Assembly: GCA_947476295.1 (NCBI GenBank)
Contig: CANJQC010000003.1
Span: 35,273-99,272 of the forward strand
Origin: Planctomycetaceae bacterium
GTDB lineage: Bacteria > Planctomycetota > Planctomycetia > Planctomycetales > Planctomycetaceae
DNA: 64,000 bases
Direction of reading: 5' to 3'
Shown here: positions 1 to 10,316 of the stretch, one piece after another
How positions within the stretch are numbered: position 1 is the first letter of the stretch
How the letters are laid out: each line of letters starts with the position of its first letter
The notes under the pieces: generated by a model
The model's input: only the letters and a program-made list of their open reading frames with translations
Told to the model about the DNA's origin: nothing
Database searches by the model: none
Program-made: the position numbers and the translations under genes

Positions 1-136
1 TTATTGGTGGGTTGATTGGTGGTCATCGAGAATTCATAACGTGAGCGACAGGGTTCCAGCCCTCGGTGTCTTGCTGTGTTTTCTTCAGTCAACACTGACG
101 ACTGGCGTCGTGCCGGTCTCGAAGTGTTGTCAAATG

Positions 137-550
137 TTAACCGCCGGAGACCTCAATTCGCCGCGGATTGGCGCGAGGCGCGCGGGGCAGTTCGACGCGG
201 AGGACGCCGTTTGTCAGTTTCGCCTGGATACGGTCGTGATCCACTTCGTCGCTAAGAATGAACGAACGCAGAAAATCCCCGAAGTGGTATTCCTGATGCA
301 GCATCTGAGCCGACTCGGCGACGTCCGAGGTGACTCGTCCAAACAGAGTCAATCGATTGTTCTGCACCTGCAAATCCAGTCCTTCAGAATCGACGCCGGG
401 AAGATCGGCATACAAGACCAAGCCGTCCGGCGTCTCATAGATGTCGATTGGCGGATTGAATAACAAGCGAGGACCGTTCGCACCATCTTCGGACGCTGGA
501 ATCATCGAAGATGAATTGTCTGGTTGATTGAGATCCTGAGATTCGGCCAT
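137..550 (-). CDS. Hsp20/alpha-crystallin family small heat shock protein
   Basis: ORF 137..598; likely start MAESQD at 550. Alpha-crystallin pattern (YADLPGVDSEGLDLQVQNNRLTLFG...LTNGVLRVELPRA). Confidence 0.9.
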   Translation of the reverse strand: MAESQDLNQPDNSSSMIPASEDGANGPRLLFNPPIDIYETPDGLVLYADLPGVDSEGLDLQVQNNRLTLFGRVTSDVAESAQMLHQEYHFGDFLRSFILSDEVDHDRIQAKLTNGVLRVELPRAPRANPRRIEVSGG

Positions 551-670
551 CTTAAACACGCCTTCTGTTGCGACGGTTGTCGCGGTCAACCTTCTCATCG
601 GCCCTGTCGGGCTCCTTCTCTCCCAATCCCGAGGGAGAAGGGACTTTGCCGCAGCGCTGGCAATTGTTTG

Positions 671-1126
671 TTACGGGCCTTCATTGACTTTGATCTGGCG
701 CGCCGCTGACGAAGGCGCCTTGGGCAGAGTAACTCGCAATACGCCGGCACGGTAGTCCGCTCGCATCCCATCTTCGTTGATTCGGTCCGGTAGCTGAATT
801 TTTCGCTGCCATGGTCCATGAAATCTTTCCTGACGTCGAAACGTATCTTCCCGAGCCTCGTCCGGTGGCAGTCGCGTGCCCTTGATCGTGAGAAAGCCGG
901 ATGCCATAGTCACATCCAGTTGGCCCACGTCAATTCCAGGGATCTCGGCAGTCAGCACGAAACTGTCGTCCAGTTCCAATAGATTGACCTGCGGAAATCG
1001 TCGGCTGAAGCGAACGCCATGCAGCGTCAGGTTGACGCCCTGCAACAAGCGATCGACTTCACGTTCAAGATCCCGAAAGGGGTCCCATGGTTGACCCCAG
1101 CGAAAAATTGGCATTAAAAACTCCAC
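671..1126 (-). CDS. Hsp20/alpha-crystallin family small heat shock protein
   Basis: ORF with FVLTAEIPGIDVGQLDVTMASGFLTIKG...YRAGVLRVTLPKAP; tandem with the next Hsp20. Confidence 0.9.
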   Translation of the reverse strand: MEFLMPIFRWGQPWDPFRDLEREVDRLLQGVNLTLHGVRFSRRFPQVNLLELDDSFVLTAEIPGIDVGQLDVTMASGFLTIKGTRLPPDEAREDTFRRQERFHGPWQRKIQLPDRINEDGMRADYRAGVLRVTLPKAPSSAARQIKVNEGP

Positions 1127-1468
1127 GCTCTGTGGTCAATCATTGCCGCCACGAACAGCTGTCAAATACGACGAAACGCAGCAGCCGACAGATTCAGGCT
1201 GCACACGATGTTCCAATCCGCCAGAAGGTGCGTACGGACGATAATTAGGTTTCAGTCTCGGATGTAAGGCATTGCAGCACAGCAGCTTACTGAGTTTTTA
1301 CAGGTTTGTCTCGGCTAGCAGCGGAACTTGGGCGGGTTCTGCCATTTTGCCAGCTCTCCGATCCTACTATTTTCCGGACGAGACGTTCGCAGCCTCAGGA
1401 AAAATTCACTCAGGTTTGCTAACCTACGGTTGAGTGTCACCGTAATCCGAGTTTCGGACCGTCAATCA

Positions 1469-1993
1469 ATGGCCCAAAAACAAAATTCGTTCTCTGCAGT
1501 TTACGTCGGGAGTTTTGATCCGATTACTCTTGGGCATCTGGACATCATTCGCCGCGCGTCGAGAATTTTTGAACATGTGACGGTGGGAATCGGCATCAAT
1601 CCGGACAAAATGTTGTTGTTTTCTGCGGAAGAACGTCTGTGTCTATGCCGAGAGTCTGTCGCCGAATTCCAAAACGTCGAAGTTCGAACTTTTGACGGGC
1701 TGACAGTCGATTTTGTACGCAATTGCAACAGTCGAATCTTGCTGCGTGGCGTACGAACTTTGACCGACATGGAACAGGAATTCACGATGACGCTGGCAAA
1801 TCGTGTGCTGGACGAAGAAATCGAATCTGTCTTTCTTATGTCCGCCGAGCGATATGCTCACATTTCAAGTTCTCTAATTAAGCAGATTGCCAGAATGGCG
1901 AGGGGCAATGTCAGCGAACGATTGAAGGCGTTTGTTCAACCACGGATCATCGAGGCACTCGTGCAGAAACTGCACGAGCAGGAAATTGTCTAA
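1469..1993 (+). CDS. coaD: Phosphopantetheine adenylyltransferase
   Basis: YVGSFDPITLGHLDIIRRA and LLRGVRTLTDMEQEFTMTLANR motifs; start at MAQKQNS (1469) rather than the longer ORF start. Confidence 0.95.
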   Translation: MAQKQNSFSAVYVGSFDPITLGHLDIIRRASRIFEHVTVGIGINPDKMLLFSAEERLCLCRESVAEFQNVEVRTFDGLTVDFVRNCNSRILLRGVRTLTDMEQEFTMTLANRVLDEEIESVFLMSAERYAHISSSLIKQIARMARGNVSERLKAFVQPRIIEALVQKLHEQEIV

Positions 1994-2036
1994 CCGTTGG
2001 TCGCAAATTACGTTTTAGATTAAGGGACAATACGCA

Positions 2037-2627
2037 ATGGTAAAAACAGCATCTACGATGTTAAGTCTCGGAACTCAGGCTCCGAATTTTTCACTGGTCA
2101 ATGTCGATGGCAACGCCGTGTCCCGAACGGATTTCACGGGCAAGCCGCTGCTGGTTGTCTTTATGTGTAACCACTGTCCGTTCGTCGTTCACATTCGCAG
2201 GACTCTGCAGGAATTTGCAGCAGAGTATCAAGCGAAGGGTCTGGCGATCGTCGGCATCAGCAGCAATGACGCCGCAGTATTTCCTCAGGATGGCCCGGAC
2301 CAAATGAAGCACGAAGCGCGAATGGCCGGATACACGTTTCCATATCTGTTTGATGGAACTCAGGAAGTTGCCAAGGCTTACCATGCAGCCTGCACTCCCG
2401 ACTTTTTTCTGTTCGACAGAGATCATGGTCTGGTTTATCGCGGGCAGTTTGATTCCAGTCGGCCAGGAAACGGCCTGCCGGTGACAGGGCAGGATTCGCG
2501 AGCGGCCGCCGACGCTGTGCTGGCCGGAAAACCGGTGTCTGATGAACAACGTCCGAGTATCGGCTGCAACATCAAATGGAGGGCTGGCGGGGAACCGGAA
2601 TACTTCACCGGAGTTTCTGCAGTTTGA
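2037..2627 (+). CDS. Thioredoxin-fold/AhpC-TSA family protein
   Basis: LGTQAPNFSLVNVDGNAVSRTDFTGKPLLVVFMCNHCPFVVHI; CxxC-like MCNHCPF motif typical of this redoxin family. Confidence 0.85.
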   Translation: MVKTASTMLSLGTQAPNFSLVNVDGNAVSRTDFTGKPLLVVFMCNHCPFVVHIRRTLQEFAAEYQAKGLAIVGISSNDAAVFPQDGPDQMKHEARMAGYTFPYLFDGTQEVAKAYHAACTPDFFLFDRDHGLVYRGQFDSSRPGNGLPVTGQDSRAAADAVLAGKPVSDEQRPSIGCNIKWRAGGEPEYFTGVSAV

Positions 2628-2699
2628 TACGGATGACATGTGTATCCGTGGATTCAAATTGCTCCCAAAATTCAAATTCAGCAGAACAGGGAACGTCGA

Positions 2700-3404
2700 A
2701 TGGCATCGGATCTGTCGATTGCTTTAAGTCAACTTCATGGATTGCTGCGGCAACTTGCTGAGGCCGAAGCGGCCTTCGCCGACGGGCCGCGGTCGATCAC
2801 GGTCTCAGAAAAACAGGTTGCTCAGGCTGAACAGAAGATTGAAGAACAAAAGGCTGCGATCAAGCAGACACGCAAAACCGCCGACGACCTGAATCTCAAA
2901 CTGAAAACGAAAGAAGCGGAACTCAAAAAGCTCCAGGGACAACTCAACGCAGCAACATCCAACAAAGAATTCGACATTTTCAAAGGTCAAATCGCCAGCG
3001 TTGGCAGCGAACGGGCAGTACTGGAAAACACCGCGTTCGAAGCGATGGAAGAAATTGATGTGGCCCAGGCGGCATTGAAGAAATTGGAAGTTGAACTCAA
3101 GAGCCGTCGTCAGGCAGCTCTGACTGTACTGGCCGAAGTACAAGCAAGCCGATCTGGTCTGGAGACAACGCTCCAAGAATTGAAGTCGCAGATCGCCGCC
3201 GCTGAGAAAGTCATTCCCCCAGGGGAAGGACTATCGGCCTATCGTCGCCTGCGAATTGCAAACGGTGCCGGTGCATTGGCAGGAATTGAAGATGACTTCT
3301 GTGAAGGTTGCAACTGCCGCGTGACCAATCAGGATCTTGTCCGCATTCGCACGGGAGAATTCCTCCGCTGCCGTGAATGCAATCGCGGGCTGTATGTCGT
3401 GTAA
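2700..3404 (+). CDS. Coiled-coil protein with C-terminal C4 zinc ribbon
   Basis: Long coiled coil then FCEGCNCRVTNQDLVRIRTGEFLRCRECNRGLYVV; likely start MASDLSIALSQ at 2700. Confidence 0.8.
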   Translation: MASDLSIALSQLHGLLRQLAEAEAAFADGPRSITVSEKQVAQAEQKIEEQKAAIKQTRKTADDLNLKLKTKEAELKKLQGQLNAATSNKEFDIFKGQIASVGSERAVLENTAFEAMEEIDVAQAALKKLEVELKSRRQAALTVLAEVQASRSGLETTLQELKSQIAAAEKVIPPGEGLSAYRRLRIANGAGALAGIEDDFCEGCNCRVTNQDLVRIRTGEFLRCRECNRGLYVV

Positions 3405-3708
3405 CCATATCATCACCAGCGGGAATACGTACGACCAAAACACGGCTTCCGGCTGGCGAATAAACTCTCGGAAGCGCGCGAGGAACAGCTGGGTCACAGT
3501 TCTTCCCCAGCACAAACGCATCTCCACTGGTCGCCTGCAGCAGCCCTTCGCAGATTTCGATCGTCGTCGTTTTGCCCGCACCATTTGGCCCGAGAACTCC
3601 AAAGCACGTGCCCTGCTCCACCTGCAAATCAATCCCCCGCACCGCCTGCACCGGCGGCTTCCCCGGCCACGTGTTCGTCAACTGACGACATTCAATCGCA
3701 TAGGTCAT
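3405..3708 (-). pseudogene. Collapsed ABC transporter: ATPase N-terminus (Walker A) joined out of frame to an ABC-2 permease N-terminus
   Basis: Minus ORF 3211..3708 has VRGIDLQVEQGTCFGVLGPNGAGKTTTIEICEGLLQATSGDAFVLGKN then loses homology; the overlapping frame (3231..3632) reads LFLARFREFIRQPEAVFWSYVFPLVMIW, typical of an ABC-2 permease N-terminus. Confidence 0.75.
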
Positions 3709-3830
3709 GCAGTGCCAATCTCTTCACTCGCAGTGGCGAGATGCTTCCGTCCTCGGATTGGTCAGAATTCGGTCCGCTGTGCAATTCCGCAACTATTTTC
3801 ACACCTTCCGATTTCAGCAGTGCATCGGTT

Positions 3831-6023
3831 CTACTTTTGCGATTTCCGCGACAGCGCGATGCGGCGGCGGTCGGGGTCGATTTCCATGACCGTGACTTTG
3901 ACAATGTCGCCCACCCCGACGATCTCAGACGGGTCGCGGACAAAGCGGTCGGCCAGTTGCGAGATGTGAATGAGCCCGTCCTGATGCACGCCGATATCCA
4001 CGAAGGCTCCGAACTTTGTCACGTTCGTGATAACGCCTTCCAGAATCATGCCGACATGCAGGTCGGAAATTTCATGGATCGATTCAGAAAATGTGGCCAC
4101 TTTGAATTCGCTGCGTGGATCCCGACCGGGGCGGGCAAGTTCGTGCAGGACATCTCGAACCGTGAATTCACCGGCGTCTGCGGAAATCAGATCGGCGAGG
4201 TTTAAGCTTGTGATGAGTGTCTCATTGCCGATCAGCGTCTTCACGTCTGTCTTCAGGTTCGTGGCCATCTTCTTGACGAGCGGATATTGTTCCGGATGCA
4301 CGGCGGAATTGTCGAGCGGCTGAATGCCGTCGCGGATGCGCAGAAATCCGGCTGCCTGTTCAAATGCTTTCTGGCCGAAACGCGGCACTTTGAGCAGTTC
4401 GCTGCGGGACTTGAACGCTCCGTGTTCATTACGGAACGCCACGATCCGTTTCGCCAGTACGGCACCTATCCCCGCGACATAGGACAGCAGCGACGGGCTG
4501 GCGGTGTTCGCATCGACTCCGACGGAATTCACGCACGATTCCACTTCGCGATCGAGTGCCTTTTTCAGCATCGTCTGATCGACGTCATGCTGGTACTGCC
4601 CGACGCCAATGGACTGCGGATCGATTTTCACAAGTTCTGACAATGGATCCTGCAGGCGATGGGCGATACTCACCGCGCCGCGAACCGTCACGTCCAGATC
4701 GGGATACTCTTCAATCGCTGTTTCGCTGGCGGAATAGACTGAGGCACCAGCTTCATTCACAACGACTTTCGTTGTCTTCAATCCATGCTGACGGATCAGA
4801 TCGGACACGAATCGATCGGTTTCGCGCGAGGCGGTCCCGTTGCCAATCGAGATGAGTGTGGCTTTATAATCGCGAATCAGCCTCAGCAGCGTGGCACCGG
4901 CTTTTTCTTTTTCTTCGCGTGGTGGCGTCGGGTAAATGGTTTCGCTGCTCAGAAATTGACCGGTTTCGTCCACCACAGCAACCTTGCAACCTGTGCGGAA
5001 ACCAGGATCGATGCCGATGGTGACCTGCGGACCTGCGGGAGATGCCATGAGCAGATCTCGCATGTTCTTCGCAAAGACCTGCACCGCTTCTGCGTCCGCC
5101 TTTTCCTTCAGTTGCTGCATGAGCACACTTTCGCCAGCCGGACGGAGCAGGCGTTTGTAGCAGTCCGCGACGGTCTCTTCGAGTTCCGTGCGAAATTCAA
5201 AGTTCGGGTTTTTGATGAGTCTGGATTTGAGATGCCTCTGGTGCATTTCATCGTCCATCGACAGACTTACGCGCAAGATGCCTTCTGCTTCACCACGCTG
5301 CATGGCCAGAAAACGATGGGCGGGCATTTTGGAAACTCGTTCGTGACAGTCAAAGTAGTTTTCAAATTTACAGCCCTCTTCCGCTTTGCCCTTTTTGACA
5401 GAGGAAACCAATTCGCCCCGCTGAACCTGCTCGACAATCCATTGGCGGTTGGCTGGTGTTTCAGCCCATGTTTCCGCCACGATGTCGCAGGCTCCACGAA
5501 TCGCGGCTTCCTCATCAGCTACGTCTTTTTCAGGATTGACGAATGCTTTGATCGCGTCTCTTCGAGTTCCCCCGAGTCGTTGTTGCCCCAACAGGATGTC
5601 GGCGAGCGGCTGCAGGCCACGTTCCCGCGCCATGGCAGCGCGAGTTCTCTTTCTGGGACGATACGGAAGATAAAGATCTTCCAGCACGCGACTGTCGGTA
5701 CACTGTTCGATTTGAATTCTCAGCGCCGGTGTCAGTTGTCCCTGTTCGGCAATCGTCTTGAGGATCGTATTCTTTCGAGCCGCCAGTTCGCGTGCCCGGG
5801 CAAGCATGTCTTCGATGGCTCGAAGCTGGCGTTCGTCCAGTCCTCGCGTGGCTTCTTTGCGATATCGGGCGATGAACGGGATTGTGTTGCCGTCTTCCAG
5901 CAACCGGACGGCACCTTCAATTTGGCCCCCGGCAACGTTGAGTTCAGTCGCAACCTGTCGGCAGAAATCTTCGACGCTGAATACGAAACCAACGGCATCG
6001 CGTGTCTGGTCACTGCTCATATT
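3831..6023 (-). CDS. tex: Tex family RNA-binding transcription accessory protein
   Basis: 749-aa ORF (start likely MSSDQTRDAVGF) with IPFIARYRKEATRGLDERQLRAIE, TIGIDPGFRTGCKVAVVD and a C-terminal S1 domain (GMILEGVITNVTKFGAFVDIGVHQDGLIHISQL). Confidence 0.95.
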   Translation of the reverse strand, partial: NMSSDQTRDAVGFVFSVEDFCRQVATELNVAGGQIEGAVRLLEDGNTIPFIARYRKEATRGLDERQLRAIEDMLARARELAARKNTILKTIAEQGQLTPALRIQIEQCTDSRVLEDLYLPYRPRKRTRAAMARERGLQPLADILLGQQRLGGTRRDAIKAFVNPEKDVADEEAAIRGACDIVAETWAETPANRQWIVEQVQRGELVSSVKKGKAEEGCKFENYFDCHERVSKMPAHRFLAMQRGEAEGILRVSLSMDDEMHQRHLKSRLIKNPNFEFRTELEETVADCYKRLLRPAGESVLMQQLKEKADAEAVQVFAKNMRDLLMASPAGPQVTIGIDPGFRTGCKVAVVDETGQFLSSETIYPTPPREEKEKAGATLLRLIRDYKATLISIGNGTASRETDRFVSDLIRQHGLKTTKVVVNEAGASVYSASETAIEEYPDLDVTVRGAVSIAHRLQDPLSELVKIDPQSIGVGQYQHDVDQTMLKKALDREVESCVNSVGVDANTASPSLLSYVAGIGAVLAKRIVAFRNEHGAFKSRSELLKVPRFGQKAFEQAAGFLRIRDGIQPLDNSAVHPEQYPLVKKMATNLKTDVKTLIGNETLITSLNLADLISADAGEFTVRDVLHELARPGRDPRSEFKVATFSESIHEISDLHVGMILEGVITNVTKFGAFVDIGVHQDGLIHISQLADRFVRDPSEIVGVGDIVKVTVMEIDPDRRRIALSRKSQK

Positions 6024-6051
6024 CTGTCCATCCTTGCAAAGTGGGCAGCGC

Positions 6052-6086
6052 AAAAAATGAGGCTGTGATTCGAAAACCACAGCCTC
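6052..6086 (-). terminator. Intrinsic terminator downstream of tRNA-Leu
   Basis: Minus-strand reading GAGGCTGTG-GTTTTCGAAT-CACAGCCTC-ATTTTTTG: 9-bp perfect stem followed by a T run, about 15 nt after the tRNA. Confidence 0.8.
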
Positions 6087-6100
6087 AAACAGAGGGGAAT

Positions 6101-6182
6101 TGCGGTAGACAGGACTTGAACCTGCACGGGTTGCCCCACACGCCCCTCAAGCGTGCGCGTCTGCCAATTTCGCCACTACCGC
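6101..6182 (-). tRNA. tRNA-Leu (anticodon GAG)
   Basis: Minus-strand GCGGTAGTGGCGAAATTGGCAGACGCGCACGCTTGAGGGGCGTG...GGTTCAAGTCCTGTCTACCGCA; 7-bp acceptor stem GCGGTAG/CTACCGC, long variable arm, loop TTGAGGG. Confidence 0.93.
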
Positions 6183-6453
6183 AAAGCTACTGAATTTTCG
6201 GAACATAAGTTTTAACATGTTGACCGGCCGAGGAAGCCCGTCGAACCCAGTGTTAAGCCACGAATTCGCCGCGAAGGATACCAACCGACGAACCACAGAT
6301 TCAAGCCGACACGCAGGACAACCTGAGTAGCCCTCAAATTCCCGCATTTTGCTGCGTCAGAATCACCATAAATGGCCACTTCAGGTTCGTCGGCGAATTA
6401 TCTGCCTCAAATTCATCCTGATCCGTTCTGGTGAAGGCGTTGCGTGCCCAGTG

Positions 6454-6873
6454 TCAGCCGTCTTCAAATCCATCGAGCCCCGTAATTTCATCGGTATAGG
6501 TCGCAATCCGGAAAACGATCTCCGTAGCGTCACCACGCTGAATCATGTGTTCGGCCTCAAGCACATCAATCAGGTGATTCACAAACCGCCCGAAATCGCT
6601 ACGTGTGATACCTAGATGTTGGTGGATGTGAGCAAGGTTCAAGGGTTCAATGAGGGCTGGGCCATCCAGAACGGCGTTGAAGAACAATTTCTGCATATGT
6701 TTCAGCCGATCGATGGTAGCTTGCTGGAAAAAAATCCGCAGCTCCGGATCATTGAGCACCCGGCTGTAGAATTTTTCCACCAGGGAATCGATCGCTTCGG
6801 CTCCGCCAATCCGGTCAAACAGCGTGCGGTGGTGCAGGCATGATCGACAACTTTCTGCGAATATCGATAACAA
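6454..6873 (-). CDS. Truncated hemoglobin family (group 1-like)
   Basis: LFDRIGGAEAIDSLVEKFYSRVLNDPELRIFF...LNLAHIHQHLGITRSDFGRFVNHLI; start codon uncertain. Confidence 0.8.
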   Translation of the reverse strand: MLSIFAESCRSCLHHRTLFDRIGGAEAIDSLVEKFYSRVLNDPELRIFFQQATIDRLKHMQKLFFNAVLDGPALIEPLNLAHIHQHLGITRSDFGRFVNHLIDVLEAEHMIQRGDATEIVFRIATYTDEITGLDGFEDG

Positions 6874-7284
6874 GGCTGTGTCACTGGATAAAACACGAAG
6901 TGAGCTTCATCGTACTTGAGTTTTGGAACGTCGGAAAGCTTGCCCGTGGGTTGAGGCACGTCTTTTGGCCTTTTTCAGTGCATCAACCGCTTCCATCATA
7001 AGTTGAGGTTACATTGCCTTGCCACTAGCACTTTCCGGTTGCCTCAATACGCAGGCTGTGATCGCATACTCAGCATCGTGTCATGTTGAACATTCTAACG
7101 GTCCGCCACGTCGGGCGACGCGCGTGCATCAATGAATCGAGTTTGAAGGATCAAACATGCAAACACGAGTGGTGCAACTACTGCGGCGAGGGTTTCCCCT
7201 GGTTCCGTGCGTGGTAGCACTCTGTTGGAGTTGGCTTTGGTAACTGAGGTAAGGTTTGCGGGATATTCAGATTGTAGTGCCCCC

Positions 7285-7674
7285 ATGTCGCCAGCCGATG
7301 CCGACGATATGCAGTCTCTCAATTCACAATTCGATCTGCTTGGTCGCCTCATCGACGCCACCGAAGTGCGTCATCGAGCGATCAGCAACAATATCGCTAA
7401 TGTCAATACGCCCAATTACAGGCGAATGGATGTTGAGTTTGAACAGCAACTTGCGCGAGAATTGTCCCGACAGGAACACACAAACGGGAGTTCCCTGATC
7501 ACTGCACAGCCGGAAATGGTAGTCACGCCGGGTCTGACTGCTCGAGCGGATGGGAACAACGTGGATATTGATCGCGAGATCGGACAATTGAATAAGAATG
7601 CGATGTTGCAGCAAACCTACGTTCAATTGCTCAGCACTTACCTGGAACAAATGCGTCTTGCCATCCAGGGCTAA
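7285..7674 (+). CDS. flgB: Flagellar basal-body rod protein FlgB
   Basis: LLGRLIDATEVRHRAISNNIANVNTPNYRRMDVEFE; first of a flagellar gene run. Start uncertain (ORF opens at 7207). Confidence 0.9.
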   Translation: MSPADADDMQSLNSQFDLLGRLIDATEVRHRAISNNIANVNTPNYRRMDVEFEQQLARELSRQEHTNGSSLITAQPEMVVTPGLTARADGNNVDIDREIGQLNKNAMLQQTYVQLLSTYLEQMRLAIQG

Positions 7675-7734
7675 ATAAACAGATCTTGTTGACACTGAAT
7701 TCAAATCAGTACCAGTTGGAAAGGAGGCCCATCG

Positions 7735-8172
7735 ATGTCAATGAATCAAATCCTGTCCGGAATGGATATTAGTGCATCCGGATTGACGGGGGAGCGTCTG
7801 CGGATGGAAGTGGCCGCGAACAACATCGCCAATCAACATTCCACTAGAACTGCTCAGGGGGGGGCCTATCAGCGGCAGCAGGTCACATTCGCCGCTGCGA
7901 TGGCACAACACGGTGCAGGGTCCGCACAGGATCTGAAAGGCGTGACGGTCGTTGGTGTTTCCAGCGACACGACGCCTGGCGAAAGCATCTTCGATCCAGG
8001 TCATCCCGACGCCGATGAAACGGGCCATGTGCAGCAGTCAAACGTTAATCTTCCGCATGAGATGGTAGATCTTGTCACAGCCAGCCGCGCTTACGAAGCC
8101 AATCTGAAGTCCCTCGAGACATTTCGTCAAATGGCCGAACAAGCTCTGTCTCTGCTGCGAGGTCTGCGCTGA
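7735..8172 (+). CDS. flgC: Flagellar basal-body rod protein FlgC
   Basis: MDISASGLTGERLRMEVAANNIANQHSTRT and C-terminal VDLVTASRAYEANLKSLETFRQMAEQAL. Confidence 0.93.
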   Translation: MSMNQILSGMDISASGLTGERLRMEVAANNIANQHSTRTAQGGAYQRQQVTFAAAMAQHGAGSAQDLKGVTVVGVSSDTTPGESIFDPGHPDADETGHVQQSNVNLPHEMVDLVTASRAYEANLKSLETFRQMAEQALSLLRGLR

Positions 8173-8477
8173 TGTCACTGCAATCAATTAGTGCTCCTGG
8201 TAGTCTGCCGCAGTCGATTCAAAATCCCGCGCGGGACACAAAATCGGCGAACGGCGACATGCCGTTCGCAGATATGGTCAAAGGTCTGATTACGGAAACG
8301 AATCAGGAACAGCTCAAGTCACAGGACGGTGTGCGGCAATTGATTGCGGGAGAGACGGAAAGCATTCACGACGTTGTGCTGACCACTTCCCGAGCAGATC
8401 TGGCGTTTCGACTGATGATGGAGATTCGGAATCGCCTGATCGCGTCGTATCAGGAAGTGATGAGGATGCAGGTGTAG
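8172..8477 (+). CDS. fliE: Flagellar hook-basal body complex protein FliE
   Basis: Position after flgC and C-terminal DVVLTTSRADLAFRLMMEIRNRLIASYQEVMRMQV. Confidence 0.9.
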   Translation: MSLQSISAPGSLPQSIQNPARDTKSANGDMPFADMVKGLITETNQEQLKSQDGVRQLIAGETESIHDVVLTTSRADLAFRLMMEIRNRLIASYQEVMRMQV

Positions 8478-8553
8478 TCAAGTTCGTTCAGAATCTGATG
8501 ATGACACTCCGTCAAGGCGACAGGGCTTAGTCGAGCGAACAGGGGATTAAACA

Positions 8554-10197
8554 ATGGCTTTCTGGATCACGTTACGAGACCAACTGCTCGCATTGTGGAA
8601 TCGCTGGACGATTGCGCAGCGAGTTGGGTTTTCTGCGGCGGCCGTGGCGTGTGTATCGGCGATCGTCGGTACCATGATCTGGGCCGCACAGCCGGATTAC
8701 GTCGTGATTGCCGGACAGCTGACTCCTCAACGATCGACGGAAATCGCGGGCATTCTGGACACAGAACAGATTCGATACAGTTTGAATTTTTCCGGCTCAG
8801 CCGTTTCAGTTCCCAGCAGCGACGTGGCCAAAGCTCGAATGGCGCTGGCATCGATCTTAAGTCCGGAAAATGAAGCTGATGTTCCGGCTGCCGGACTGTT
8901 TCCCGGTTCGCCTGGAGAGGAAGAAGATCGTCGCCGTGCTGGTCTTGAGAAGCAGATTGAACGTGCCATTAAGCAGATCCGCGGGATTGTCTCGGCGACC
9001 GTCAAAGTGAGTCGCCCTAACCCCAGTCCGTTCGTGACGGATCAGTCTCCTGTCACCGCCGCCGTCGTGATCGAACCACGGGCTGGCGACATTATTTCGG
9101 CGAGTACAGCCAACTCGATCATCGCCGTCGTCGCCGGTTCTGTTCCTGGGCTGACAACTGACAACATTGTGATGACCGATACAAACGGGCGACAATTCGG
9201 CGGTGGCGCTGGTATGGAGAGCGAACTGGCGTATCAACTCAACTATCGTCAGCAAAAAGAAGCCTATTTCGTGCAGCGAATTGAAAGTCATCTGAATCGG
9301 ATTCGAGGCGTGCAGGCTTCGGTTGTTGTGGCAGCGGAAATCGACTTCAATCAACGCACAACGACCAACAGCAAGATTGATTCGGAGAGCAAAGTCAAAC
9401 TCACTTCGAGACTTAATTCGGTAGTAACAAAAGGTCCAAAAATTGCTCCTGCTGGAGGTGTCGGAGGAGTCACCGGTGAGGCTTCGAACACTCCCGCCGG
9501 TCCCAAGATGCCGGATGACAATACTGGAAGTTCCACGTCGGAAGACATCGACGAGACCTTTGCGTACCCCGAATCGCAGGAAACGATCACATTCACTGGC
9601 GGCGATATCGTTCGGCTGAGTGTTTCAGCAGTCGTAGATCTCACAAATGCCACTGAAGCTGCATCTGATAATCCGGAGAACACTGGCACGGCGACTCCTC
9701 CGGCTGCCACGCTCACAAAAGATGACATCGAGAATCTAATCAAGAGTGCTGTCGGCTTCAGTCAAACTCGCGACGATCAGATTGAAGTGATTCTGGCTGC
9801 CCTAGAGCCGTTCGAAACGACGGAACCAGCTACTCCTAGCTTCGTTTGGGAAAAGTGGCAGCCGCTGCTTCAGTCAGTATCTCTTGGACTGGCGGCGATG
9901 CTTGCGTTCCTGATTGGCATGATGCTGATGAAACGCATGAAACCGATCGTCATTCCCGAAGCTACAGGACGCGGTGTTTCACTCGCAGACGCGCGTCGGC
10001 TGGCAACAATTTCTGCACAGGCAAAGGCACACCCTGAAGTGGTTGCAAGCATACTTACAGCATGGCTCAATGAGCAGGAAGCCAACGCTGCGGATGGGAA
10101 GTCCGAGACCTCGACTGGCATTCTCCGCACGCCGTCTGCCACGGTGGGCGGCGTGTCGGGAGCGAAATCAGTGAATCCGGTCGCGAGGGCGGCATAG
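8554..10197 (+). CDS. fliF: Flagellar M-ring protein FliF
   Basis: 547 aa, two TM segments, RRAGLEKQIERAIKQIRGIVSATVKVSRPNPSPF; operon context. Confidence 0.92.
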   Translation: MAFWITLRDQLLALWNRWTIAQRVGFSAAAVACVSAIVGTMIWAAQPDYVVIAGQLTPQRSTEIAGILDTEQIRYSLNFSGSAVSVPSSDVAKARMALASILSPENEADVPAAGLFPGSPGEEEDRRRAGLEKQIERAIKQIRGIVSATVKVSRPNPSPFVTDQSPVTAAVVIEPRAGDIISASTANSIIAVVAGSVPGLTTDNIVMTDTNGRQFGGGAGMESELAYQLNYRQQKEAYFVQRIESHLNRIRGVQASVVVAAEIDFNQRTTTNSKIDSESKVKLTSRLNSVVTKGPKIAPAGGVGGVTGEASNTPAGPKMPDDNTGSSTSEDIDETFAYPESQETITFTGGDIVRLSVSAVVDLTNATEAASDNPENTGTATPPAATLTKDDIENLIKSAVGFSQTRDDQIEVILAALEPFETTEPATPSFVWEKWQPLLQSVSLGLAAMLAFLIGMMLMKRMKPIVIPEATGRGVSLADARRLATISAQAKAHPEVVASILTAWLNEQEANAADGKSETSTGILRTPSATVGGVSGAKSVNPVARAA

Positions 10198-10216
10198 TAC
10201 GGTGTAGAGTCAGTCG

Positions 10217-10296
10217 TGGGGCGGGCTTCCAGCGTGCCATTCATTTCTGACCAACTTGTGTTCAAGACAAATTTTGCAGGCTGGAAGCCTGCCCCA
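10217..10296. repeat. REP-like inverted repeat between fliF and fliG
   Basis: TGGGGCGGGCTTCCAGCGTGC (10217..10237) and the reverse complement of 10276..10296 (TGGGGCAGGCTTCCAGCCTGC) agree at 19/21 positions; the second arm is itself GCAGGCT-GGA-AGCCTGC. Confidence 0.75.
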
Positions 10297-10316
10297 TAGT
10301 CAACCACGGACGGAAA

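Noticed and set aside
4785-6068. 427-aa plus-strand ORF
   Set aside because: Antisense to the well-supported tex gene; no recognisable domain. Typical shadow ORF in this base composition.
7140-7284. Possible sigma-54 or sigma-28 promoter before flgB
   Set aside because: GG/GC spacing for sigma-54 was not met in the candidates I inspected; no defensible promoter call.
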